Source: Toxotes chatareus (Eukaryota; Chordata; Actinopteri; Toxotidae). From it: DNA of 64,000 nt. Each line of letters begins with the position of its first letter. Position 1 is the stretch's first letter. The position numbers and the translations under genes are program-made. The DNA lies in assembly GCA_016801885.1 (NCBI GenBank), contig CM028897.1, positions 19,417,501 to 19,481,500 on the forward strand, read 5' to 3'. The notes below the pieces were generated by a model. That model saw nothing but the letters and a program-made list of their open reading frames with translations. It did not search any database and was not told where the DNA came from. Shown piece after piece: positions 1 to 11,909 of this stretch.

Positions 1-2086
1 GAAAACAAGGACTTGAACTGTGTCTACCTGAAACGCTCTCCCTGAGCACCAAATCAGGACTCGACTTCAAATCATGGACTGAAGACTCTGAGGCTGATAT
101 TTGTGGTTTTGAGTTCATATCTCAGCTATTGGATTAAATCTGCCATGAAACTTACACTTGATTAGAATCATGATTAGGATTAGTCATCACTGACAGAGAT
201 TCTTACATTTCATAGTTCAGTTAAACAAAGTTGCTGGACATTTTCTGACTGGTATGAATATGTCTGGAGTAAGCATTATTCCTAATGCTTGTAGGCAGAT
301 GGAATCATGCAAAGGGGAGGGAGGGAGGGAGGGAGGGCACTGTGGGTAGATGAACACTTACAATTCACTGCAGTCAGCACTGAAGAAACCGACACGACAT
401 TTGCTAAAAGTTACTTTCAGCTTTATATGAAAGCTTTAGTCTAAATCTAGAAATATAGAAGAGTGTACATCTGCTGCTTTACTGCTTACTGATTGAGGAA
501 ATCTCTACAGCTCTCTGAAATCATCTGGGAGCTGAGACCAGATCTTAACACTTAGAAATGCAATGCGTAGCACCTCTTTACATTTATATGGACACAAACA
601 AAAGCACAACAGTATTACAATTTTAACATTTACTCTTTATACCTGAAAAATGGCTGCTACAGGCCAGTTTAATGCTAAGGTAGAGAATTAAAAAAAAAAA
701 AAACAGCTGAAATTCAATGGCTTGATCATGGACACACTGTGCGTGTCCCCGCACTCAGGAGGGAGTGTTAAGGCCGAGGCCGGCTGGTTTAGCAGTAGCT
801 GGTAATTAGCTGACGTTGCCAAGGCGGAGAGAGGCCATATGGCATTTCCTTCTACAGGCAGACAGCAACAAAATGCCGCTGCTCAGCATCTAGCACTGCA
901 CTCACACGTACATACACTCTGCACTAAGCTATTTATATACAGACAAACGCAAATACAGTCTGGGTCAGCCGCCATGCCCCAATAAATCCTAACATGCTGG
1001 AACAAAAATACAGATGTCTGCATGTCTGCACACTGTGGAGTCCTGACAGGGACAAACCACCTCTTCTACAGTACACGCTCAGTCAAGTAGACCTGTTTGC
1101 TATTAAGATAGAAGGGAACAAATAAAGCCAGAGTGAATTCATGAGACAGGAAAGTAAAACTAGTTTAAAGAAATAGTCTGAAGCATGTCACTGCTTTTAT
1201 CACTGCTGTCCATCTGAGCAGTAAAGGACTGCCACCATGTAAAGCTCTCTGGTGACAAGTGTCACTGGAGAACGCAGAGACTAACGGAGCTGGTAGAACA
1301 TTTAAATATACACACCCCCAATTTTTTTTTTTTTTAGTTCCCAACGGCACTGTTAACCTCCTGTTCACACTTAGTGACAGTCAGAGGCCTGCAGGCATCT
1401 TCTGAGTGGAGAACAAAACTGAAACACCCGGCTCTGACTGGGAGGGTATCTGCTCATGTTACCTGCACGCCAACAACTGGTGCCTGACAAGTAGTGCAGT
1501 TCCTAAGGACTGTATTTTTCAGCCATGCCAGTGACATGGCAACGTCAGTTTGTGACAAAAAGTTCATTACCTTTATTACAGCAGGGCTTATAATTATATT
1601 TAGATACAGATGTTTCTACAGAAATATCACCTCTCCTAATGGGACGGTGTAAGAGAATATCTCAGAGTATGGACTTTATTCAAGATATAAAGAGAACATG
1701 GATACAACTGAAGCCATGGGTACTAGCAGCCAAATTCCAACTGAACAGTGGTTATAAATGCCCTAACGGCTTAGGTGTTTTTATTCCCTCTTCTCCAGAG
1801 AACTTCTATGATGAGAAATACAAGGAGAATAATTAGACGTATTACTGATGATTTGGATTGCCGGGCGATGCTGCCTCTTTCTCCTGCTGGCAGTGTAATG
1901 AGTGTACAAATGAATTATCACCAAGGATTCTTGGATCATTTTCTAATGATTTACAATGATGGATGGATGCTGGCTTACATTTTTCTTGTGCTTTTAAGTG
2001 AGCAGTAGTTCAAAAAAAAAAAACACACCAACAACATGCCATGCGTGGCGGGACGTGTGTACGTAGTGTGTAACAGTATACAGTAC
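1..2086 (-). other. csnk1d: csnk1d intron 2 (partial)
   Basis: Non-coding sequence 3' of csnk1d coding exon 2 on the gene's strand; the intron continues off the left edge. It begins (on the minus strand) with a GTACTG donor at 2086-2081. I see no exon-like segment of casein kinase 1 here. It holds a GGGA repeat at about 314-337, a T/A tract near 1321-1335 and short unrelated open frames that look like chance. Confidence 0.7.
314..337 (+). repeat. (GGGA)n tract with G-quadruplex potential
   Basis: GGGGAGGGAGGGAGGGAGGG followed by AGGG: six G-runs of three or more separated by single A. It lies in csnk1d intron 2 on the strand opposite to the gene's RNA. Confidence 0.85.
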
Positions 2087-5000
2087 CTCCCCCCTGCATC
2101 ATCTTGTAGATTTTGCTCTCTATGTGGAGCTGTGGGTGTTTGGTCTTCACACATTCCAATTTGATGGCGACCTCGTCTCCAACGGAGATATCAGTACCTG
2201 GACAGAGACACAGACAGACAGCCAGGTGTTAGCTGCAAAGGTCACACGTCGCGTAATATTGTTTAACATTTACATTTACTTACAAAATTAACAGTATGTA
2301 TTCTGCAGCAGGGAGTATGGACGAGTCAGAGGAGCATTCCTGTCAGGTCATTTGTTTGGTTAATGTGATTTGAAGATAATAAACAGTCTGATCTGTCAAC
2401 AGTTTGATCGCAGAAAAGAAAAATACAAATTACTTAGGTGGTGATTAAAGTGCTTGTTGGGTACACAAGAATAGACAGCGGTTAACACAGCAGTGTGCAC
2501 TATCTGTACCCTGCTCGCCTTTCGTGTATCTACTTGCATGTGAAACCCAAATTCCTCGCCCTCATTTCCACGTCCACCTCTGACAGACAAGAGGATTTTA
2601 CAAAGCGTCAGCCTGAGACCGCTCTGTGCTGCTGTTCTGTGTAATCGGACAAATCACAGCTTCATCTGGTTTCTTCCTAAATATGGTTACGGGGTTCAGT
2701 TTCCCCTCCACATAAACAGAGCAACGGGACACCGGGTTACATAACCCGTATTTCACACACTTATGATCTCATATGAGCAGCTGCTCAATCATGTTGGCAA
2801 ACAGCAGAGAACCAGTGGAGCATCCACTGATTTCTCTTTGTGATGTCATGTGGGTGGGGGAAGAAACCGGGGTGGGGCACATAATTAGGGCCGTAACTCC
2901 ACACCATCGGTGATCAACTCTTAAAAGGCAGTTTTACAAGTGCGTGAGGCAAATAATGCACTGTAAGTCTTTTTTATTTTGTTTAGTTAATTCATCCAGT
3001 TCATACTGCTGCTTATTCTGTTCCACTACACTGTAATTTGAATATTAAGCAACAGTCCTTACATTAAGTAAATATTTTAAGGCTTAAATTTGACTCCAAC
3101 AACACACAATGTCTATTATACTTTTATAGACTGAATTATTGAGAGAATAATTGATAGACTATCAATAATTCAAAGAGCCATTACTTGTAGCCCTAACATC
3201 AGTGTAAGAGGTTTATATTTGTATTAAGTACACTGTTCACTCTTCACAGCCTCAGCAACTTTACAGTGCTGAGTCTGTGTGCCACTGACTGACAATAAAT
3301 AAGTAAAACTCTAATTTAGTTTGAGTACAAACACACCCAAAGGCGCTTACACCACATAAAGACTTGTACTTCCAGTTTCTGCTTGGCCAATCAATCTACC
3401 AATCAATCAATCAATTAGCAACACTGGTGAAAATGTCTGCAAAGGCTCTTCACAGTCTGAGCAACACATTTCATTTTGTTGTCTGCTTTCTTGCACTATA
3501 GGAATGTGATTTGTCTGGACAGATTTCTCTGGGAATGTAAGCCCCCACTGATCTTCTCAGAGAGGGGAGGGGTGTGTGTGTGTGCTACTGGTATGACAGT
3601 GTGTGTGTATGTGGCGTGTTATCATCCTCAGTGGTGCTGCTGGCGAAACGTGTTCAGACTCTTCCCTCTGCACTGGTTCAGAACAGGAACAGACAAACGG
3701 GTAAGCGGCAAACTCTTCAGTATGCACATATTAAGTTACACCCTGAATCCCACATGGCACTAAATTATAAGAAGGAAGTCTCCACTCAGCATTAGCATCC
3801 TTCAAACAGTTTACTGCCATGAATGCAAAACAATGAAACAGTATCTCATGCCACTCAGTCACACCAGTATTTGCATATTAATCATGGCACGAACTTGAAA
3901 CGATCAAAGTGAACACAGAAGCCTGGCTCTAATTAAAGTTATTCTGAAGTGTCACTTAGAAATTCACAGCACACACACACGCACAGAGGCAGCGTGATGA
4001 GATGGATGATGTGATGCAAGGGGAGAAAGACCGACCACAGAATGCTAACAATCTCCTTTCCAAATACTGTAGCAGCATAGAGGGGGAGGTGTGAGCTAGC
4101 AGAGGCCAACATACTGAACCTCAACTGCAGGACCTCTGGTTCAGGACCGGGACCGTAACAAACCAAGCCTGTTGGGACGTGTTCATGCGGTGTTCCTAAG
4201 GTGTCACTCTGCACATATGTCAAGAGGAGATAAAAACTTAGTGAATAAACCCTCTCCATTGTAACTGCAAGCAAAAAAAAACAAAAAAAAACAAAAAACA
4301 CTCAGGCAAGGTTTCTCTTCTTCAAACTTTCTGCGCAGTAGTTGGCTGAGCTGACGTCAACACGACCACAATAAACAACATCACTTTTCACACAGTCAAA
4401 CCACAAAGTTCTGCAAGCAGAACAACTGAAAGGAGGCACCAAACCGCCCCATCGTACCGAAAACTGAGTCACCAGCAGCATTAGTCTGAGCATGTCTGAA
4501 CTTCGCTGTTATTGTTACAGCTCTAAAACAACCTCACTGTTGGTTTTAATCGTATAAATGGACCCATCCCTTTTAGCACACACATGGATCCCTTTCAGTT
4601 TACCTAGCAACAGCCCGGCAGATACACACTTTTTTTTTTTTTATTCTCCGTGCTTCAACATATTTAATCTGAAATTAAATAATGGATACAACATTAAAGT
4701 TCCATGTCGCCACTTTGATTTGAACAGGATTACATCAGACTGCATGGTAAGCAATTTGTGCAGTGTGTTAAAAGGGCTATGTCTCACCATCCTTTCAATA
4801 CTGTGGCAAACAATGAGCGTATATGTGTATGTATGTGTGTGTGCGTGTATATATATATATATAAGAACCTGCCTACATAAAGAGTCTAAAACTATCAAGA
4901 TTTTCATTTAAAGCAGATACAGCATATTCTGAGCCAAAACCGTGCCATGACACAAGAGGGAAAGACAGTGAGGTGTATTTGTTTTACACACGTCTTAAGA

Positions 5001-8000
5001 AAACCCCCCAGTTGAGGGCGTTCGGACAACAACAAAGACAGCAACCAGATTTCTGCTTGTTTCAGCATCAACCAACTGTGCACATCACCCACCAGATAAC
5101 AGCAGATGAAGCAACAGACGGGCCAACGGGAGAACTTGGTGGAAATACATCTGACTCAGCCACCTGACTAACCGCTTACGCACACTTGTGTGATTATTTT
5201 GTCACGACAGTCATGTCAAAGCCTCGGAGACAGATAACCATGCCATCCTACCAGTTCTGAATATTTGACAGTCCACATCTGAAGCCAGTCACAGCACACA
5301 GAGTACAAGGATTCATTCCAAGAGCTGACCTCACCTCCTCCTCCTTCCTGCCAATAACAAATAGCCTCTCACACCAATACAAGCAGAATCTGTACACTAA
5401 AGACAGCCCCAACACACCAAGCTGCTCACACGTTGTCAGAAATAAAATGAGAGCCAGAACCATACTGGGTTTATGGGGCCGATGTGGGTTTTAGGGAGTA
5501 AAAAAAATTTAAAAATTCCAATATTGATTAGTTGGCTGTTGCATGGCAGTTTGCACTGTGCCTCTTTTTCATAAATCTTTTTTTTTTTTTTAAAGAGTTC
5601 CACACAGAACTTTTGACGGCTGGAGTCTTTGACTTTGTATGTTTCTTGTTTTTGCTCAGCAGCATCTAATCTCACAGCGGCTCACATGTTTTACCAGCAT
5701 CTGCTAGTAACATGCTCTTCTTCTGTTGTTCAATAGCGGTGGGCAAACAGCTTTTAGCGACATTATTTCCACGTAGTAACATATTACTTACTACCTGGTG
5801 CTGGTAAAAACAACTTTATTTCGAGCTCTAAAAAACACGCTGCATAAACACACTGTGTAGGAGTATTAACACAGGACTTGCTTTTCGTTGGAAACCTTAA
5901 ATGTAAAAAAAAAAATTAACTTACTACTAGCACACAATACCACCATCACGACTTCAAAAACATGAACCACAGGGTGGGTCAGGCACTTTGATTCTAAAGA
6001 ACCTCACACTGTTCAGGCTTATTAGCAATGTTGCGTAACATTAGTCACCAGCCACTCAGAGTGATTATGTAAGCAGCTGGCCACTCTCTCTGTCAGTCCA
6101 AACAACAGGTCATGTGGAAGACAGGCTGGATCCAATTGATGGATTAACCTTCCCTCTCTTGTGGCTGTGTTTAAAAGGAACACACACAGGCTGACCAGTT
6201 TGCTATCTTACCCAGAGGATTTGATTTTTTCAACTTAAAACTACTCATTTATGCTTGTATTACTCATATGAACACACGTAAGCGCTTCTAATTCATAGAT
6301 TTTGGCAAGAATATAAAGCAGACCATCTACTTTTGCACTACTCTTCTAAACCCCTGCTTCACCACAAACTAAAGAACAGATTTAAAATTATATTTACAAG
6401 TTTGTGTTTCCCTTAAGACAAAAAAAATAAAAACAAAACACCCCACTAAAAGTGAAGCTGAGATCTTGCAGAAAACAATGACCACAAAGGCTGTTTAGAA
6501 ACAAATACCTCAACTATAGCGCAACGGCAACTGGGTGCTCCACCATGACAGCGTGCCCGGTCACAGCTCAGTGAAAACGTGAGGGGTTTTTTTCTGGATG
6601 CACCATCAGAATCATTGTTCCCCACCTGACAGGTTCGACTCCCTGAGACTTCTTCCTCTTGTTCAAAATTAAATTCAAGCTGAAGAGTGACCGTTCAGTC
6701 ACAGTGGTGGAGATCTAGCACCCGTCAGATGGTGCCTGACGTGCTTACAGAACCGGACTTCCAGAGAGTGTGAAAGCGTGGCAGGAGCGCTGGGAGCAGT
6801 GTGTCACTGCACAAGGTGAAGGTGACTACTTCACAGGGAATGGCAGCCAAATTTAAATCTGGTTTTTGCTTGTTGTAGACGCAGTCTCATGTGTTATTTG
6901 TATTAAATGTGCTAAAATACACAAAACCACAGGTAAGTTCTTAAAACAAATATATAGGAAAATAAAACACTCAACCCATAATACCATAAATCAATAACAA
7001 AATACTGCCAATCTGCATTTATAGAAGTGATACTGTAACAGCCGCTCAATGGATGTGACAATAACAATTCCGGTGAATTATGCACGACATTGCAATTTTC
7101 TTCAATCATAGTACATTTTCCACAAACATCTCACATTTACCAACAAACATTACTGCTGAAGACTGTGCAAGGCCAAATGAAACCAGGGGTAAATTATTTG
7201 TGCAATGTGGTGGTGGAACACAAGCAAAAGTCACTGATAGACAAACACTTTTCTACTGTAAAACAGCCCAGGAGAAAGGCGTGGACAACAGACAAATTAC
7301 CATGACAGAGGCTGAAATAATCAGGAGGAGTTAGATTAAATGTGTATAGTAACATTAGTGAAAAATATATCACAAACTGATCAAGACATGATTGCTTGCT
7401 GTGTGTCAAACTGTGTGTGTGTGTGTGTGTATGTGTGTGTGTGAGAGAGAAATAAAATTTTAAAAAAGGATAAAAAGACTCAGATAAATGTGAGAACATG
7501 GTGTGAAAGCTTTACTGAAAATATCAAGTTGGATGTGATGAAATCAGGCATTTAAGGGCCCAGCAATCCCAAAATAAGGCAACAGAATATTTCTGTAACA
7601 GAAAAAATGCCAAACATTAGCTAGGTCCAGTTTCTCACATTTGAATATTTGCTGTTCCTATGGTAAATCATTAAACTGAATCACTTTGGGTTCTGCACTA
7701 TTTTCCAGTGTTTTACAGATGTTTAATTCATCAAATGAATCACTTAAAATAATTATGTTTCCTTAACATTGTGTTCATTCTGACAAAACTGAGTTTACTA
7801 ATGTGTTTAATTACTAAATATCATTTTCAAAGTGTATTTTGAGAGACACTTTTGTCACTATGACACCATCTATAATATAACATGTTATTATATTAAAGCC
7901 ATACTGTGTCTGAGTCCTAAGGAGTCACGCCGGGGGTATTATTCTCTGAAAGCAGAACATGCTAGCGATGAAGTGATCAGTCCACAGCCTATAAAAACAC

Positions 8001-9339
8001 TTCATGAATTAACAATGTCTCTTCTCTGCTGTTGTTCTGATGACTAAGTCTTAAGCTCAGAAATGTGATCAGCTGTTCACAACCACTGTTGCCAAGAGCA
8101 GTGGAACGCTAACACGGCCATCAGAGGATGCATTCAATAAAGGTGGCTGACTCAATGTCAGGAAGACGTCTCTGAGTTTTTAACACATCCAGTGGATATT
8201 CTACTTAGATAGATTGGGAATTTTTTGAGGATTTAGTTTTTCCCAACCTTTGTACCTCAAATACTCAGAGCTCAGTAATGATGGACTTCCCATTATAACC
8301 ACCACTTACAACATCTGACCAAACCACTACTTCAGAATGCTAATTGCTGCCAGCACAGCTCATGTAGATCTTTTAAACCTTTGTCTTCATTGAAAGATAA
8401 CATCTGATCAACTATTACAAGGACTATCAAATCAGTAGGCGACAGGCTTTGGCACTTTGTAGATAACACTAAGTAATATACGAACACGTCTCTTCCAGCA
8501 TTTAACAAGCAGCCGGATTATTTTTTTTTTTTAAACCATCACAGAGCTTCCAAAGTCCAAAGGACCTTCACTGAACACAGAAGACATTCTCACACGTTTA
8601 ATAACGTGTTATTCTCAGATGAAACTCAGAATATTGAGATTAAGCCATGTAAACCTCACAAAGCCTCTCAGGAAAAAAAGCTCCTTTCTGAGAACCGCTG
8701 ATGTAGCTAGACTTCTGATATCTCTAACTAGAAACAGAGGAGGAAACTGAACCTGTCTGTTTGTCACCAGTAGTCACAGGGCATTTAACACTTCGGTCAA
8801 CAAATAATAAAACCTATGACCTGGTTGGTTATTGTTTTCCCGGACAACAGCTGCTGAATAAAGGCAGGGAGGAAACACAAATATTAGCTAGTTAATATGT
8901 GAGGGTTTAGCTTCTCAGCAGTCGTCGGTTTCCATCCCTGTCGTTAACACGGTTCATTCGGACATTGATTTCACAGTATAACAGACAAAATGTTCCCCAA
9001 ATCGAGCACAATGAACAAATACATCGTTTTCTATTCTTACAACGTAACAGACGTTTTTGTTATAGCTAGCTGTTCTGCTGCACAGGCTGCTAGCTTGGTA
9101 GCTAACGCTGCGACCACTAAACACTGAACAGCTGATTGACCATCAGCTCGTTTTGGAAACCCCGGAAAGGAAACCAGCTGGCCAACTCTTACGGCTTCGT
9201 TGCTCTTGCTGTAAAAGGACACAAATAGAAACACTATATCGAGTTTCTTTAACTAGAACTTACCCAGGTAGATGTCCCCAAATGATCCACTTCCAATTTT
9301 CCTGCCCAGTCTGTATCGGTTTCCTACTCTCAACTCCAT
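2087..9339 (-). CDS. csnk1d: Casein kinase 1 delta, N-terminal two coding exons (gene truncated by window edge)
   Basis: Serine/threonine kinase of the CK1 family, which phosphorylates PER proteins, Wnt components and many other targets in cytosol and nucleus. Coding exon 1 is 9339-9264 (76 nt, starts [14 protein letters not shown]) and contains the glycine-rich ATP loop GSGSFG at residues 16-21. Coding exon 2 is 2197-2087 (111 nt, residues 26-62) and contains the ATP-anchoring lysine K38 in VAIKLE and the helix-C glutamate E52. Junctions are canonical: donor GTAAG after exon 1, acceptor CAG before exon 2, donor GTACTG after it. The split codon restores Gly26. Delta rather than epsilon is preferred because exon 2 reads SKIYKMM (epsilon has SKFYKMM) and exon 1 reads GNRYRLG. 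The kinase catalytic loop, remaining lobe and tail lie off the left edge. The ATG at 9339 is the family start. Confidence 0.95.
2198..9263 (-). other. csnk1d: csnk1d intron 1 (7.07 kb)
   Basis: Large first intron, as expected for this gene. I find no other gene in it. It contains simple sequence only: a TA-rich/GT tract near 4820-4862, a (GT)n tract at about 7412-7441, and several A or T homopolymers (for example 5579-5591). Short open frames across it show no recognisable protein similarity and no paired splice signals. Confidence 0.65.
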
Positions 9340-11899
9340 GATAAAGAACCTGTGGTCGGCTAGCAAGCACGCTCGCTAGCTCCAAAATATCAAGAAAATG
9401 TTCAGGTTTAAAGCCCAAGTCTGTTTAGAGGAAGAATATGCAAAACATGTAAAACACAGGATCTCTCCAAGCGATGAACCGTCTCCTGTGTGTTGTCTCC
9501 GGATGTAGTCAGCTCTCACAATCTTTCGCCACTTGTTTTAAAATACTCCAAACCTCATATGGTGGTAATACAGTGCTAGTTAAAAAGGTTTAAGTGTGTA
9601 CTTTATGCTCTCACTGTTTTTGATATGAATAGAATTTCATTCTCCACGGATGAAGACGGATTTTGAGGAGCCAGCGTATACCAGTTATCTCGGATCTTCT
9701 CCCTCTGGCTGCTGTCTGCGTCTATGGCTGGCTCTGCTTCTTCTTCTACTACTTCTATGGGAGTTTCAGGGCAGTTGACGTGCGCGATGTTACATTACTG
9801 CCACCTTCAGTTTTTGTTCTCCCTCACTCAAAGGGAAAAAAAACTGGTTTCTTTAAAACGAAAAACAGCCGGTTTCCCTTTTTTTCCACTGTCAGAATAA
9901 AAAAAAAAAAAATCCGAGAAAAACTAATTAAAAAAAGTCCAAATTAATTTCATTTTTCTATGTTGTCTTTAAGAATGGAAAAAGGAAGGCAGGTGACACG
10001 GAAGTAAAAGTAAATAAAAAATAAAAAATAAAAGCCAAGATAGGTAGACAGGCTACATAAATACTCAGTGTTTATTGTTCCTGCTCAGGGACTACAGATG
10101 AAAAATAGCTGGTAGCTAACTCTGGCATGGCTGAGAGCTATGCACTGTCCCTGTTAAACAAACAAACAAACAAATAAATAAATGAAAATCTTTCTGTTTT
10201 GTTCTTTTCACTGAGACATGAAATACCCTTCTTGAAACTTTCAGGTGTTAAATTTAAAAAAAATCCTGCCATACCTCCCCTTGTCTGTCACTAATCATCT
10301 GACAGATACATTTCAGACCTGAGGTTGTAGTTTAGGCTCCAACCAACAATGAAAAACACCCATAAAAAGAGAACATCTGCTTGATCATGTCATAGACAAT
10401 AAAGTTATTTGGCATCCTATTAGTATGTGAAACGGGGAACAATAATTTGGTAACGTGGGGACATCTGCTGGTCAATTTACTTTTTGGGAAGGATCACAGG
10501 CTATTCCCTCATATTATGGATTAGACTGCAATTCAAGATATACTATTATTATTATTGCAAATTGGATCTTAAACCACATTTGGATGTGGTTTCAAATGTC
10601 GGATGCTTTAACTGCTCAAATTGGATTTCAACGTGTCTTTTTCTGTCAGTCGCAACACAACACCCCATGATGATATCAAATCCAGAGTCCAGAGAGAGAG
10701 CAGAATACATGCTACTATCAGAGCGTTATCAGTGTAGCTACGTCTACTTCGTTAGCACATCAACCCAATGCTGATAAGTTGGTTGTATCTGGACCCACAA
10801 ATCCAATCTGATCACTTACAATTAACAGTGTGGACAGTCTGTCCTAAAGAAAGATCTGATCTGAGAAACAAATCAGATTTGCCTGGGGTCTGAACAAAGC
10901 CTTATATCTCCTTGTGCTCCAGAATCACTTCATTGCCTTCCATACAATCTACAAACTCCACCAGTCCTCAGTCTCCCTCAACCCCTCTGCCTCATTCCCC
11001 TGCCTCCTCACCTTTGCTGTGTGTCTTTCTGTGGCATATTTTTGGCACTGACATAGCATGTGAATTACTGACTCCTCTGACAATTCTCACACAGACCAGA
11101 TGGATGTTTATCAGTTAGATGTTATGTTTTATTTTGCCTCGTATTTTCCGGGCACAGTCTTGTTATTATATTTTCCTCTGTGGTTTCTTCCTTCGTCACA
11201 ATGTGTCCACTTCCCTTTGAATTGCAAATTTAAAAAATTCAATTTCAGGTAACAGACAAAATGAAATACAAAACCTTTTCTATGACCTTAACTGTTTGAC
11301 TACTTGCATTTCCACTGATTTAATTAGTTACGATCCCTGCCCCACTTTTTCCTGTAGATTTTTTTTGTGCCATTTGATCTATTGAATCACTCATTCATTC
11401 TGACGTTTAACAGGCTTCTTTTCACATACTGCTATTGAAGTATACTGTAAGTATATCTGTAAACTTTATAAGAGGCAGGTCTACTTAAACCTCTACTTAA
11501 TACATGTTATAATTCCTTTTGGAAGATTTTATCTCATAGTTGAAATATAATATTTGCTGCTGCCTGTTACTCCAAAGATAAAGTTGAAGAGCCCTATGTT
11601 GTTGTTCCATAGTTGTCTGCTAGATACTAATCGACTCATCTCCTAGAAGTAAATCTCCCTGGTCCTGCACAATAAGAAAAGATTGCTTTCCTTATCCTGC
11701 AGACCTCTGTCCATTCTCTCATGTAAAGCTGACTAAAAAACATTGTAGTGACAGAGTAGTGTACTTTATGGACAGTGCCCTTTTATTCTGAAGGGTTGAC
11801 GTCGGAAGTCTATCGCTGTTGTTGCCATTAAGGGACACCTCTCCGTTTCCCTGTTAGTACAGTTTCAACTTCTGTGCGTTTACGGCTGCATCCGATGCA
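9340..11899. other. Divergent intergenic region between csnk1d and engase, with 5' UTRs and promoters
   Basis: csnk1d runs left from 9339 and engase runs right from 11900, so the two 5' ends face away across about 2.6 kb. The csnk1d 5' UTR probably lies within 9340-9550. No TATA box is obvious for either gene. Around 10480-10890 the sequence looks like a dispersed non-autonomous repeat: it contains two near-copies of AAATCAGATTTG/GATCTGATC-type words, and a stretch near 10487 resembles one near 26547. An A/T-rich stretch with AAAC and AAAT repeats lies at 10155-10185. Confidence 0.45.
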
Positions 11900-11909
11900 A
11901 TGGCACTAG
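11895..11909 (+). promoter_or_regulatory. Short upstream ORF overlapping the engase start codon
   Basis: An ATG at 11895 opens a four-codon frame (M-Q-W-H, then TAG at 11907-11909). It overlaps the engase ATG at 11900 in another frame. If the transcript starts upstream of 11895, scanning ribosomes meet this ATG first and could terminate and re-initiate at or near the main start. The transcription start is not visible from sequence, so use of the uORF is inference. Confidence 0.45.
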
